In this document: positions 1 to 12,139 of the stretch, piece by piece
How positions within the stretch are numbered: the stretch's first letter is position 1
Layout of the letters: each line of letters opens with the position of its first letter
Assembly: GCA_030490835.1 (NCBI GenBank)
Contig: CM059973.1
Coordinates: 61,384,008 to 61,448,007, forward strand
DNA length: 64,000 bases
Direction of reading: 5' to 3'
From: Annona cherimola
Taxonomy: Eukaryota > Streptophyta > Magnoliopsida > Magnoliales > Annonaceae
Notes under the pieces: generated by a model
Told to the model about the DNA's origin: nothing
The model's database searches: none
The model's input: only the letters and a program-made list of their open reading frames with translations
Made by a program: the position numbers and the translations under genes

Positions 1-286
1 TTCCTAATTGAAATGATTTAGTCTTACTAGACTCAATTAATGATAGTAAATTATTAATTTGTGACATTGGATAATTCAAGTATCATATAAGAGCTGAATG
101 ATTTTATAGGAAACTTTTAAAATAGCAAAATTGTCTTTTCAATAGAATAGATAACGATTTTATTAAACATGATTATGATACAAAATTTAAAGTGAATGTT
201 ACAAATATAAGAATAATTTCTGAAAGATTGTGGGTATGTTAGGAACTAGAAATAAATGTTATAAGTATAAAAAAAAATCTTTTCTA

Positions 287-555
287 TTAAGGGTGTGTTT
301 GTTTACACAAACAACTTTTCACACTAAAACTTTTTAATTGAAAATTTTTCATTCTTCATAATTATCCTATATAACTATCTTTATTTTCGATCATTTCTAT
401 ACAACTGCTCATACAACTAGTTTATTGATTTTAATTTTATTCTTTTTACTTCTCATTATTATCTATATCGTATCATATTATTTTCTTCCATTTAAAAATT
501 TTTTACTTTAAAAGCTTTTTATTCAAAAATTTTATCCCTTTCCAAATACATCTTA
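287..555. mobile_element. Tourist-like MITE, family A copy 1
   Basis: The element runs from AGGGTGTGTTTG (290) to CAAATACATC (552). The ends are imperfect inverted repeats, and both sides carry the 3-bp duplication TTA (287-289, 553-555). Terminal GTGTTTG and a TTA/TAA target are typical of PIF/Harbinger MITEs. Related copies lie at 6178, 10612 and 60198. It has no coding capacity. Confidence 0.75.
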
Positions 556-1185
556 AATAAGTTAAAACTTTCACGAGATTTTAAATTGCACCATAATCAT
601 TCTTTTACATGATTTTGAGATGGCAAATTCGAGAATAAAAATTTGTATATTTGACTAATTTTTTGCTGCCAAATTTAAATACAGATATTATTAGTCTTGT
701 CGTTTTCACTCTTCGAGTTTAGGGTCAAGTTTTATGTATAGGGTAGGGGATATCCACCCGATTGTATCAATAAGTAATCAATGAGTAACCATGTAAGGAT
801 TGTTCAGCTTTGATCGGATGAAATATCAATTTAGAATCCACAGAAAATGCTAATATTATCAGTAATCAAATCTAAACATTTGTATTAGATTTTTGTAACC
901 GTTTCCACCATAAACAAAAAACACACTGCTTTCTTCCTCGACTAACGAAAGGAGGGATGGGAAAGCAGTCATCTGTTGGGGGCGAATGACAAGTCCAAGA
1001 TTTTGTGATTTACCCGTTTTAAAAAAAAATGCACATATTCCAAGGAGGTTCACCCCACCAAACTTCGTTTTCCTCGTTTTCCTCCTTATTTAGACTTGCC
1101 ATTTGGGCAAGAGCGTGGGCCACGTTGTTCCGACTCTCCAACGTATGATGGAAAGATTTTTTTTTTTTCCTAACAAATTCCTCTG
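556..1185. other. no gene recognised
   Basis: The stretch is AT-rich with one slightly GC-richer patch near 1090-1150. The only ORF is a 64-codon minus-strand frame without recognisable motifs. I see nothing else. Confidence 0.5.
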
Positions 1186-2098
1186 CTTTGCTTTTATGTA
1201 ATTAGTTTATACAGAGAGATTTCATGTGATCCCTCTATTTTTCAAATGTTATAATTGATACAAAATCTAATTTATTAGTTGTATTTAATATCATTTGTTT
1301 AGGTAAAATACCAAACTTCATCCGAATCAAATTTATGTATGAGTCACATTTGCTCAAAAATAGATATATTTATGCATAAATCAAGGAAAATACTTCGATC
1401 CATTTACATATATTATAATATAATGATTTTTTATATAATCGTTTATCTACATAGTTAGTAATATTTTAGATAGTTTACATGTTGAAAATTCCTCTTAAAA
1501 TTTTTTAATATGAAAATACTTTATTATGTTAATTGGGTAATTTGCATATATACCCACATAGTTTTGCCGATATTGCAGATATACCAACGTAGTTTCACGA
1601 AATGCATATTACCCCTACATAGTTTTACCAAAATTACATATTACCCCCACACCATTAACTGTCATTAATATTTGCTGTTATATTTTCAAAAATGACGAAA
1701 ATGCCCTCATCTTCATGGGGGTAATATGCAATTTTGGTGAAACTATGCATGAGGGAATTTTCATCATTTTTGAAAATATAAGGGCAGATATTAACGGCAG
1801 TTAACGATGTGAGAGTAATACGCAATTTTGGTGAAACTATGTGGGGGTAATATGCATTTCGTAAAACTACGTGGGTATATTTGCAATTAGCGTCAAACTA
1901 TGTTAGTATATATACAAATTAACCATGTTAATTTTATACATTTATGAATAAGGCACAAATACACTTATATTGAATAAATGAAAGGATTTTCATGATAATA
2001 AACATAATGCTAAATACAATGATGAAATGAAATTTCCATCGATTGTCAACATATTAAAAATGAAAAGAGACACATGGAAAAGAGATTTCCTAGAAGCA
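1186..2098. mobile_element. MITE family B copy 1, split by a hairpin element
   Basis: This copy resembles those at 7950, 33190, 36045 and 62825. It starts near a TATAC..GATTTCATGTGATCCC end, has the ATTTTAGATAGTTTACATGTTG core, and ends ATTTCCTAGAAG. It is interrupted at 1535-1924 by another element. Family termini resemble CTTCTATATAACC. It is non-coding, and exact ends are uncertain by about 15 bp. Confidence 0.6.
1535..1924. mobile_element. Mutator-type long-TIR hairpin MITE
   Basis: The two halves are near-complete inverted repeats of about 190 bp. The left end starts GGGTAATTTGCATATATACC and the right end reads GGTTAATTTGTATATATACT on the minus strand. It is flanked by a perfect 9-bp duplication ATGTTAATT (1526-1534 and 1925-1933). 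Long TIRs with a 9-bp duplication point to MULE mobilisation. The transcript could fold into one long hairpin. Relatives are at 34109 and 58717. Confidence 0.85.
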
Positions 2099-2099
2099 T

Positions 2100-3100
2100 A
2101 GCCTCTAATTACTCCAATTCCTTATATAATCAATCAGTAATTCAAGTTAGACTTCAAAGTTCCACTTCCCACAAGTTAATTAAGATAACGAATCATTGTC
2201 TACATCCACTCTCCTAATCCCCATTTCCCATACTTTATCCCTAATAGTAGTGCCCTCACTTCCATCCAAAGGGGATCGATCACCCCCTTATCAGACTAAT
2301 ATGCAACTGCCAAGAAAGACCCATTCTAATCTCTTAGAATAGACCCATAACCCAATGCATCATCTCCAAATCTCCTTTCAACGTCAACATTTAAATTCAA
2401 GGAGCCAACCCATGGGAACGTGTCCTCGCGATTTTCTCATAGGAACCCTAATCTACACCATCTATTTTCGTTGGACAGTTCGAATTCTATAGGACATTTT
2501 TGGAATCAAAAAATCGTAAGGGGGCATCGGTCGACAACTCATTTCACCCATCCTTCCTTTCTCCCTCTCCCAACTTCATGCCCTAATTGTCGGTTGCCGG
2601 CGACCACCAGGAGCTGCATCTCTTCTCCAGTTCTCTCCTCTTTCTCCAATGTCGTTTTCTCCTCCCTCTCCAGCAAGTGCATGACTTCAATTGATGAGCG
2701 GCAATAGCAGCAGCAAGGAAGAAGAAAACGACAAGAGGCTGGTGGGTTTTCTTCTCTCCGAAAATGGAAGAAGCAGACGGTTAGTAGAGAGAGACCAGCA
2801 GTAATGAAGCCAGTGGGTTTGAGCGGCGATTGATGGCACACACCAGCAACGAAGAAGAACACCTGCAATGATATTTTTTTCAGAGTTATGCGATTGGAGA
2901 ATAGATTTGGTCCGACGAGTTGAGAATCAAAGTTAGAATGCCGGCGGCGAGTCATCGGTCGGTTCTAATCGGAGATCCAACAGCTGGCGGCAAGTGGGTA
3001 GGAAGCAACTGTGGTGGTGGCGTTGGCTAGGGTTCGGGGAAGCTGTAGAGGGTGACGCACCATGAGTATCTGTCACGATGGACAAAAATTCAAATTACAT
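2100..3100. other. GC-richer unassigned stretch
   Basis: This kilobase is visibly less AT-rich than its flanks, with CT-rich patches and GGCGG/CGGCG motifs at 2930-3030. ORFs exist on both strands (2420-2707 plus, 2539-2955 minus) but overlap as antisense shadows and show no domain. It may be a decayed leader of a transposon or a captured gene fragment. I cannot choose between these. Confidence 0.3.
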
Positions 3101-4500
3101 TTCGGCAAATTTTGTTTTATTTAGATCTAATATTCCCAGTGTTCGATTTTGGTAATTCAAGAGTCATTTTCTATGTTTTGAGATGCTTTGGATCATATAG
3201 ACGGTTTAGACCGGACAAATTCAGCTAATTAAATTATAAATATAAATAATTATGTGGACGGTAAAAATATTGCAGATATTTTTATTTAAATGTAAATAAA
3301 AATAATATAATTATTATTATTATTTATTAAATCTATCCCAAAAAGGCATATATATATTTATTTATATTAATTAAATATAAATGATAATTTTGAGATATAT
3401 AAGTAAATCTTTATTATACTTAATTATTGAATTTAGGACATATAATTAAATAATCATTTAAATTAAGTATGTTCTACCAATCTAAGTTCCAAGATAGTTT
3501 AAATTATAATTTGGGACATATAATCGAACCATTCCTAAAAGGTCATATATATTTATTTTGTCTAAATCATTATTTTGTTAATTAAATATTTAAAAATACT
3601 TAATTATTAAACCGTCCCAAAAAGTCATATATATTTATATTATTAAATGTTAATTATAGTTATATATAATTTATATAATTTTATTTTTAAAAGTCAATAT
3701 AATAATTATAGTTTTATATATTTATTTGAAATTTATTTTATTCAATTTAAACTAATTATGCATTTAATTGAAATAATAATTTATTATTAATTTGTAAAAT
3801 AAAATTCAATGGTGATATGTTTAAATTTTATATAAACTAAAAAAATTATTAATATCAAGGTTTAATCATTATTAAACTAAATTATAGTTTAATCACTATT
3901 AAACTAGTTAAAAAATTATATATAATTATATTATTAAATCTAAATTGCAATTATATAGAATTTAAATAGATATAATTTATTATAGTTTTATTTTTAAAAA
4001 TTCATATATAATAATTATTACAATTTTATATATCATTTAAAATTTTTCATTCAGTTCAAATTAATTAATATTTTTCTAAATTTTAGCATGATATAATTTT
4101 TTAGATGTTGTTAGATATCGTTAGATCCTATTAGATTCTATTATATTCGAAAAAAATATTAATAAATTTTCAGAATTTCAGAAATAAATATTAAAATTGT
4201 TATTTTTGAGTGCACCTTAATTACATGAATTTAAATAATATAACATTACTCTTTATATAAAATATATTTTTTGACTTTACCAATTATAATGAAATCTTAT
4301 TAAAAAATAATTTTTTCTACACTAATATTTTTAAAAATGTCAAATAATGAAAAATTATGTCTACATATGTTTCAGTGGTTGATCCAGCAAATGAATGAAA
4401 TAGATTGAGATTTTGTATATATATAATACAAATTTTATCAAAAAACCAAACATAAATTTTTAAACAAATATACTCATATAATAAAATTACTATAATGCTC
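3100..4500. other. extremely AT-rich stretch with a short recurring motif
   Basis: The sequence is mostly A and T. The phrase CCCAAAAAGGCATATATAT recurs in variants near 3338, 3533 and 3617. GGACATATAAT recurs near 3427 and 3513. No gene or inverted termini were found. Confidence 0.4.
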
Positions 4501-5290
4501 CTACTTCCTTTTTTCTCTCATGGGGACAGCTTCTCATGGGTTGGGTTCCTTAAATTTATAACTCTCACGGCAAGTCTGGTCCCTTTTCTTTGTCTTTCTT
4601 CCAAATTTAGGTCACCATTGGTTATCAACATAGCTAAGTTAAGTCGGTGAAGATAGTTAACTCCCTTCTTTTTGAAGTCCTCTAGCATAACTGGCCCACC
4701 TTCTATTAGATTTTTTTTCCCCTTGGGAACCAAATCCTCCAATATATGATTATTTAGAAGTTTAAGGGGAGAATGATCCTTACCTTTTGAGAGAAAATGG
4801 AATAGCTCCATAAACTACCAAAATTCCTTAACTTTGCAGACAAAAAAGGTTGTGGAGACTCTTATGCAAAATCAACGTTAGAAAAGGCGGATACTCTTCT
4901 ATAAAATCAATATAATAAAATAATTTAATTTAAATAATAATTTTAAAATTATATTTTAGCATATAAATCAATTAAAATATAATTCTTATGTCAATGAATA
5001 ATCAATTAATATATTTAAATATATGCATGCTCAAATTCATTGTATACTACACCATAACTATGATATAGTCAAACTGCTACCTCTAGAGGGTATCTCAATA
5101 AAGGTTGCGATTTAGTTTCGAAATCCACTTCTATACTACTGTAGGTACGAAATTAACTAAACTTAAATAATGGAGTAACCTACATGACATGTTAAAGAGT
5201 GCCAACATCTTGAACGTCAAAAAATCATAAAAAAAAATAAATATGAGTGTCCAATCTGCCGAACCATAGGATCGCTAAAAAATCACACGG
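4500..5290. other. no gene recognised; one minus-strand ORF of 97 codons
   Basis: A minus-strand frame at 4518-4811 encodes a Lys/Leu-rich 97-residue peptide. I do not recognise the peptide, and no partner exons are evident. Part of 4890-5010 resembles the core shared by MITE family B. Confidence 0.3.
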
Positions 5291-5650
5291 TCGAGCTCCT
5301 TGCTTGTATGTTCTTCTACAAATATTGAAACCCTCTTGAGCTCTCTTGAAGCTTCATCTTCTCAAACAAGTGCCGCTTTTTGGCCCTTGCCTCATTTATA
5401 TGGAGCTTCTGGTTATTCCAGAGGCCTTATCTTACTTGGCAAGAATCACTTTTGAAGCCTCTCAACGTTACTTCTTGCCTTATTGGCAGTGAACTGTAAA
5501 AACTTAGCCTCGAACTTCTTTAAATTTTCCAAGTATTCCGAGGAGTCAGTCTGCTTCTTCTCATGTTGCAGTTAAATTTCAACTCTGTTACCTTCCTCAT
5601 TAGTCTGTAAGCACACAATCACGGCCTCGAGTTCAGCAAAAGGCTTGATG
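5290..5650 (-). pseudogene. degenerate coiled-coil coding remnant
   Basis: Read on the minus strand, 5650 to 5290 gives a peptide rich in Glu, Lys and Leu. It includes DSSEYLENLKKFEAKFLQF and several stops. The heptad-like pattern suggests a coiled coil from a broken gene or transposon ORF. The family is not identified. Higher GC than the flanks supports former coding use. Confidence 0.35.
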
Positions 5651-6177
5651 AATGAAAATTGATGGACTATGATGATGGTAGTATGAGAGGAATTATGGGT
5701 GAAATGTCATGTGTGTAAGGAATTTTTAAAGATGTCGTGGGTATAGGAGGAATAATAACTAAATGTTGTGGGTATGTAAGAAATTTTTTCACATTTGTTT
5801 ATTAAGGTCTAGGGACAAATCGTTATTTCCCTTTTTAATTGATGACCATTTGTGACAGCGTGGGTACAGGGAGAATTATAAGTGAACTATTGTGGATATG
5901 TAAGAAATTTTTGATATGTTGTTAATATAAGGGGAATATTAGCTAAAAGTTATAGGTACGCCGAAAATTTACCCTTATTTTAATAATCTAACTTTTGAAG
6001 AACATTAAAATTAATTATAAATAACTTAGGCCTTAGCAGTAATCTTAATCCATTATCTGGGTTGAATTCAAGTCCCTTGAAAAGGGAGCAGCTTCAGTAG
6101 CCCGACTTCACGATGGGATTTCACAATGGAAAAATCATCTAAACATGTAATTTCTTTCAAAAATTCAACTACTTATC
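5650..6177. repeat. dispersed repeat with recurring GTGGGTAT phrases
   Basis: Phrases such as TTGTGGGTATGTAAGAAA recur at about 5700, 5770 and 5885. They resemble 62690-62780. This looks like a decayed long-TIR element. No ORF is supported. Confidence 0.4.
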
Positions 6178-6452
6178 GGGGGGTGTTGCTTACCCAAAAA
6201 ACTTTTTAAACTAAAATTTTTCAATCTAAAACTACAATTATCGTATTTTTAATTTTTTTTTTACTTTTTTATAATTACCCTACTGTTCAATCATTTCTAG
6301 ATAATTACTCATACATCTAACCTATTTATTTTAACTTTATTCTATTTACTCATCATTATTACCCCTACCATATCATATCTTTTTTTTCAATTTTAAAAAA
6401 TTTTATACTAAAAATTTTTCATCAAAAGTTTTATCACTTTACAAACATACCC
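6178..6452. mobile_element. Tourist-like MITE, family A copy 2
   Basis: It begins GGGGGTGTTGCTTACCC and ends ACAAACATACCC. The interior matches copy 1, with the AACTTTTT and TTTATTCT..CATTATTACCC blocks. The target duplication is not clear. Non-coding. Confidence 0.6.
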
Positions 6453-7421
6453 TATATTTAAAATATAAATTTGATGGCTCACAATGAAAATAAAAAAATT
6501 AGATGATACTAATTAATAAAATAATAGAATTGAAAACTTTCAAAGGTAGATACACTTTTGATTATAAGTAACATATATAGCATAATTTATATAGTTTACA
6601 ATATCAGATATATAATTTTTAACTAGATAAGTCTAAAAAGTATTTGTTTTTTTGTTAGTATTAAGTCATGCCTTTTTTGTGACAAATATATGGTTTTGTT
6701 AGTTTTCACTTATTTAAAATTATTTTTAATATTTGATTTATATTTTTTTTACTATCAACAGTCAACATTGGTTTTCAATCTAATGAATGGTTTAATTTTT
6801 GAAAAAAAAATAAAAACGTAATATTTTGGTGGTTTTCCACCGAGTTTACACTTTTCACAGCCCCAGCATTAGGAAGCAGAAGCTACCCGTATCGAATACG
6901 TACGAATGATGAGACGCCAGAAAAATTAAGGAGAAATAACAAAGAGAATTATAACATTTACGTTTTATTAGTTTTGAAAATAGAATTTGTTGTCCAAAAT
7001 CCAAACATAAAATCTAGATAGTGATGCCCTTATTCCAAATTAGACACGGTTTGAAACTTTGCGTCCGTATCGTATGTCTGTATAAATGCACCCTTGTGCA
7101 TTTGGGGCATGGGGGTGTGTTCGGTAAATCATCAGCTAATTAATTAGGATTTTTATTTTTTCCGCGAAACAATTATTATCACTATGCCTATTCCTACTTT
7201 ATTAGTCTCATCTTATTATTTCAATCATTTTTTCTGTACACGTTCTACTTTTTTAATTATTTAGAAAGTTATTCTAATTAAAGGAGGTTGTGAATGAACA
7301 TCCTTTTTGTTTTATTTTTCAAAATTTAAATCGTTTATAACATTAATCTAAAAAAAATGTTTGTAAAATTCTTATATATATTATTCTAAAAATCTCACAT
7401 ATTTAAAACTTTTAATAGGAT
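6453..7421. other. no gene recognised
   Basis: AT-rich intergenic DNA. A GTGTGTTCGGTAAATC stretch near 7120 may be a decayed end of a family A MITE. Nothing else is supported. Confidence 0.4.
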
Positions 7422-7430
7422 AAAGATTAA

Positions 7431-7823
7431 GAGAAGTGATCTTGTTAGTCTGGGCTAAATAAATGTCTCACTCAACACACTTCAAAAAACTTATTTACAA
7501 TATTTTTTAATTTTTTCTTTGTAAATTTATTAATATAAGTGTATTTAAAATATAAACTAATTTTTACCATTTTTGGATATAAGTAAATTTTTTTCAGACT
7601 TTTAAAGATATGAGTATTTTTAAATAGATATATACCCATAGATGTTTTAAAATTTAAAAAATATATATACACATATCCAAAAATGGTAAAACTTAGTGTA
7701 TATGTTAAATATACTTAAATAAATAAATGTATGAAGGAAAGGGCAAAAAAATATTATAAATGGATTTTTTAAAGTAGGCTAAGCGAGAAATTTGCTTAAT
7801 CCAGGTTAACATGATCATTCCTC
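7431..7823. mobile_element. MULE-type MITE, family C copy 1
   Basis: The element is 393 bp with inverted ends: GAGAAGTGATCTTGTTAGTC at left, and GAGGAATGATCATGTTAACC at right when read on the minus strand. A perfect 9-bp duplication AAAGATTAA flanks it (7422-7430, 7824-7832). The long inverted-repeat arms are centred near 7625. Non-coding; the 9-bp duplication suggests Mutator-like transposase. Confidence 0.85.
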
Positions 7824-7846
7824 AAAGATTAATTGTAAAACTTAAT

Positions 7847-7938
7847 GAGAAGTGATCCTGTTAGCCCAGGCCAAGAAAATGTCTTGCTTTGCTTACTTTA
7901 AGAAACCTATTTACAATATTTTTTTACTTTTTTTCTTC
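7847..7938. mobile_element. MITE family C copy 2, truncated
   Basis: It starts GAGAAGTGATCCTGTTAGCC and follows family C for about 90 bp. It then stops abruptly where MITE family B copy 2 begins. Confidence 0.7.
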
Positions 7939-7949
7939 ATCGAGCACGC

Positions 7950-8464
7950 TTCTATGTAACGTGATTATATAGAATTGATTTCATGTAACTCCCTTCATTT
8001 TTGAGAATTTTTTATTTAATAGAAAATCCAATTTACTCATTCTATTTAATGTCATTTGTTTAGCTAGGAGACACATTTCATCCAAATTCAATTTGTGCAC
8101 AGGTCACATTTGCCTCAAAATAGGTACATTCATGTGTAAGTTAGGAAAAATATTTAAATTCATTCACATATGTATTAGAATATAACAATACTTTATAGAA
8201 TTATTTATTCACATATTTATGATATTTTAGATGGTTTAGATGTCAAAAAGACTACTTTAAATTCATATTTTAGCATTAAACTATTTATTACGTTGATTTT
8301 ACACATTTATAGATGGAACCAATATACAGTGAAATTAAACAAATGAGAGGGTTTCTATAATAATATAAATAATGCTAAATATAACAAATAGAGTAAAATT
8401 TTCATCAACCATCTAGATGTTAAAAATGAAAGGGGTTACATAAAAAGGAAGTTTCATAGAAGTT
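7950..8464. mobile_element. MITE family B copy 2
   Basis: The left end is CTTCTATGTAACGTGATTAT and the right end is GTTTCATAGAAG. It is the longest uninterrupted copy in the window and serves as the local reference for this family. The core holds GATATTTTAGATGGTTTAGATG. Non-coding. Confidence 0.65.
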
Positions 8465-9175
8465 TTCTCGTTTCTTCGTATGTTTGTTTATCTAAGTATA
8501 TTTAACATATAAATTAAGTTTTATCATTTTCGTATATGTGTATATTTTTAAAGATTTTCAATATAGAAGCATTTTAAATAGAGGAGTGATCCTGTTAGCT
8601 CAGGCTAAGCACATGTCTTGCTTAGCTCATCTCAAAAATTCATTTATAACAGCTTTTTAAAATTTTTTCTTCATAAACTTGTTTATCTAAGTATATTTTA
8701 CATATAAACCAAGCTTTACTATTTTAGATATGTGTATATATTTTTTCGCGATTTTTAAACATCTATGTGGATATAAAAATCTCAAAAAAAATATATACAC
8801 ATATATAAAAATGGTAAAAATTAGTTTATATATTAAATACACTTAGATAAATAAGTGTACAAAGAAAAAAGTAAAAAAATTATTGTAAATGAGTTTTTTA
8901 AGGTAGGTTAAGTAAAATATATGTTTAGCCGAGCGAACAGGATAATTCCTCTTTTAAATAAATATATATACATAGATGTTTAGAAATCTCAAAAAAAAAA
9001 AAATATATATATATATATATATACACCTATATTTATATAGTAAAACTTAGATTATATGTAAAATAAATTTAGATAAACAAGTATATAAAGAAAAAATAAA
9101 AAAGTATTGTAAATGAGTTTTTTAAGGTGGATTAAGTGAGACATTTGTTTAGCTCGGGCTAACAGGATCATTTAT
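8465..9175. mobile_element. MITE family C copy 4, split by copy 3
   Basis: The left part (8475-8580) and right part (8961-9175) together follow family C, ending in TTTAGCTCGGGCTAACAGGA. Another family C element (8581-8951) interrupts it. The left end lacks the usual GAGAAGTGATCC terminus, so it was truncated. It contains an AT dinucleotide run near 9003-9022. Confidence 0.7.
8581..8951. mobile_element. MULE-type MITE, family C copy 3, inserted in copy 4
   Basis: The element is 371 bp. It starts GAGGAGTGATCCTGTTAGC and ends AGGATAATTCCTC. It is flanked by a perfect 9-bp duplication TTTTAAATA (8572-8580, 8952-8960). The host sequence on both sides is the same family, so the family transposed into itself. 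Confidence 0.85.
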
Positions 9176-9224
9176 CAAGCTTAACAACTAGATGTTAAAA
9201 ATATGTATATTATGTTCACATATC

Positions 9225-9345
9225 TAGGGTTGACGTGTACTCTAAAGAAAGGTAAATAAGACAAATGTCTCAATCCAACTTTAAACTCGGATCTTCAATC
9301 CACACAAACACAGTACACACTAATGTCAACCACTTAATCATTTAA
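9225..9345 (-). mobile_element. tRNA-derived SINE fragment
   Basis: It matches the SINE in RCC2 intron 15 (27785-27935) along most of its length. Shared blocks include AGACAAATG, CAACTTT and GTCAACCACTT. The copy is decayed, with no clear A-tail or target duplication. Confidence 0.5.
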
Positions 9346-10555
9346 ATAGTAACACATTCACAAGCATATTAAATTAGAACATGTAAGTTAGCATTAGATA
9401 AGGGTAATAATTCCACATTTATAGTAAGCATGGAGGCTCCATGTTTACCTTTTATAATTACAAAATAAACATTTTCTATTTTATACGTATTTATATATGA
9501 TGTCAAAAATTGCGTAGGCTATAAACTTGTATATACTACATATATGTTATATACTTTTTAAAATTTTATTAGTTATATATTTACTTGGATCCCAGTCAAA
9601 TGCTCCCATTTCGGGAGATCTTTTTAATTTTTCTTGATTTCTCAAAATATATGCAGACATAAGCTTAAAATTTTTAAATATATAAATTTTACATTTTTAT
9701 GATTTAGTTTAATATTTAATTATATGAAAAATGAAACAACGCAGTGAAAAATTGCAGTCCTTGCGATCACAAGTGCATCTTTTCATTTTTTTATTTTGTG
9801 TATCTTTCATTTTTAAATTCAAAAGTTATATAAAAAGTCACAAAATGTAAAAATTGCTTTTTTGGAAAATTTAAGCTTGTGCTTACATGTATTCCAAAAT
9901 TTTTTTTTTAAAAAATAATTTACAAGGATTCCTACAAGGGAGAGCAATAAAGGTTTTTATGTCATAATAAGAACTAGAATACAGAATGAGAATCCCAAAA
10001 GTTAATATATTATTTATTCAACTGTCCTAATTTTTCATTTTTATTCATATATTTTAATTATTTTTCATTTTTCATGCAATTGCCCAATTTATTTTTCTTT
10101 ATTTCCACTTTTCACTTGTGATATCCATTCTGTTCTCCAATCCTCATTCTTATTATTATTATACTAAATATACTTTGAAGCTCAATGCTTTCGAGAGTAT
10201 TGAATCGTATTTACTCTTAAAACAGATTTTTTTTACCATATGCAAGTTTGTAATGAAAAATTTTATTAGCATAATAAAAATGACAGAATTCAATCAAGTG
10301 CACCTAAGTATACTTAGCTTTAGTGCACCCATTTACATTTCTCTTTTTCTAAAATTTTTGTTGGACTTCTTGAAATTCATATATGAGTTCAAATATAAAG
10401 TTTATATATATATAATTTTTTATTTTGTTTTTAACAAAAAATGAGATAATTAACTTACTCTACCAAATTAAGGTCGGTTTGATAGGTATCCTATTTAAGT
10501 TACACTTCTAAAAATTATTAATTTTAAAATTCAGAATAAATTATTAAAATTATAA
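9346..10555. other. no gene recognised
   Basis: AT-rich intergenic DNA. A 108-codon ORF at 10118-10444 is a low-complexity Phe/Ile/Tyr/Lys translation of AT-rich DNA, and I do not regard it as a gene. Confidence 0.45.
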
Positions 10556-10965
10556 AAATGACAATTTGCAATATACCCAGCATTTGATTGTATTGCAAAT
10601 ATACTCCCTTAAGGTATGTTTGTTTAACACCAAAACCTTTTAAATCAAAACTTTTCAATATAAAACTTTTCACTTTTCACAATTATCCTTTGTTTTAATC
10701 ATTTTTTTCAGGTCTTTCTATACAACCCTATATTTCAATTGTTTTTATACAGCTACTTCAACAACTGACCTATCTATTTTAATTTTATTCTCTTAATTAC
10801 TCATTATTATCCATATCATATCACATCCTTCTCTCTCAATTAAAAAACTTTTACACTAAAAACTTTTCATCCGAAAGTTTTACGCTTCTCAAACACACTC
10901 TTAGTTTTTAAATTGTATATTACCCTTACAAAATTTGCATATATCTGTAAATATACCCAAAGCCA
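10556..10965. mobile_element. decayed hairpin element, split by a Tourist MITE
   Basis: The phrases GCAAATATACTCCC at left and GCATATATCTGTAAATATACC at right match the hairpin elements at 1535 and 58717. The family A MITE at 10612-10900 separates them. No target duplication was found for the outer element. Confidence 0.5.
10612..10900. mobile_element. Tourist-like MITE, family A copy 3
   Basis: The element is 289 bp, from AGGTATGTTTG to CAAACACACTC. The 3-bp duplication TTA is on both sides (10609-10611, 10901-10903). It matches the PIF/Harbinger MITE pattern. Non-coding. Confidence 0.8.
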
Positions 10966-11509
10966 CTAAATCAACTATCATAATAATAACAACAACAAAA
11001 ATAATATTGTTATTATTGATCAACTAATTATCATATTTTTTTACTTTTTACCTCTATATTCTAATTATTTTTCTTATTAGCTACCTCAAACAAACTTACT
11101 TATTTCAACTTTAGCCCTATCATTTCATATCAATTACACAAGTTTCAAAATATTTTATTTTCTACTCTCACCTCATTCCACAATTCCCACAAGTTTCAAA
11201 TTCCCAAATGTCCCCTTAGTGTTGAACCAAAAGTTATTTGGGGTATTCAAACAAGGTAAGATAAGGATATATAAGAATTACGATTCCATGCCTATGCAAA
11301 GCAAGACCCGTTTTAATTTTTTTTTGTAAACTTGTAGAACTAGGTTGGATTATGCTTCATTGGAAATTTCACTTTTAAAATATTTTTTGGATTCGAAAAT
11401 AAAAGACATTTCTACGTAAAAATGCTTTTTATTTTTGAAATTTAAAAATATTAAAAACATAAAAATATATAAAACTTTTATTTGACATGCAATCTAACCT
11501 AAGCCCTAA
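10966..11509. other. AT-rich stretch, partly MITE-like
   Basis: Sequence at 11030-11130 loosely resembles the family A interior. A poly-purine/AAT tract lies near 10980-11020. No gene seen. Confidence 0.35.
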
Positions 11510-11965
11510 GGTTCTTTTATACGCACAATGTTTGATTTAATTCCTAATGTATTTATAACGTTTCACAAATCTTTCCCACATCTATACTATTTTATCTTAA
11601 ATTCTTTTATATTTACATTATTAATGATATGATAAACAATTGTCATCAATCTCATTAGAAAGACAATTTTGCCCATCTAAATTTTTTTATTGAAACAATT
11701 CACCATAATATGCTTTTTGATGATTGAAATTATCATTTTGGTGGTATAAAATGATTCAAGTGACCCTATGTTATGACTAAATTATTTTTTGACCAATATG
11801 ACTAAATTATTTAAATTAGGGATATATTGGTGGACAAAATAGTCCTTTTAATAGGTAGATAATTAGTGTTAATGGTATAAAATGATAAAATTTTAGAATA
11901 AAATGTTATGAGTATACATACAGAAGAAATTCATAAAATGGTATGAGTATATTAAAAGTTATAAG
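11510..11965. mobile_element. long-TIR element, non-coding
   Basis: The left arm starts GGTTCTTTTATACGCACAATG. The right arm, read on the minus strand, gives GTTTTCTTATAACTTTTAAT and then CATAACATTTTATTC. The two arms are imperfect inverted copies of roughly 150 bp. No ORF or clear target duplication. Confidence 0.45.
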
Positions 11966-12139
11966 AAAACATTACCAACGTCAGAAAAAATAAAGAAAAA
12001 GTTAGCTTGCACAAGCATAAAGCTCAGGGAATTTATGTTTTAAGGCATATAGTTTTGCGTATTCATTTTAAAAAATGAAAGGTCTGCCTATTAGCATTTT
12101 AAACTCTTTAAAATTTTGTTCTTCACATTTTAAACCTTT

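Noticed and set aside
2420..2955. Overlapping plus and minus ORFs of 95 and 138 codons
   Set aside because: They are antisense to each other, contain no recognisable domain, and have no supporting splice partners.
10118..10444. 108-codon ORF rich in Phe, Ile and Tyr
   Set aside because: Composition follows the AT-rich DNA, and there is no motif or conserved start context.
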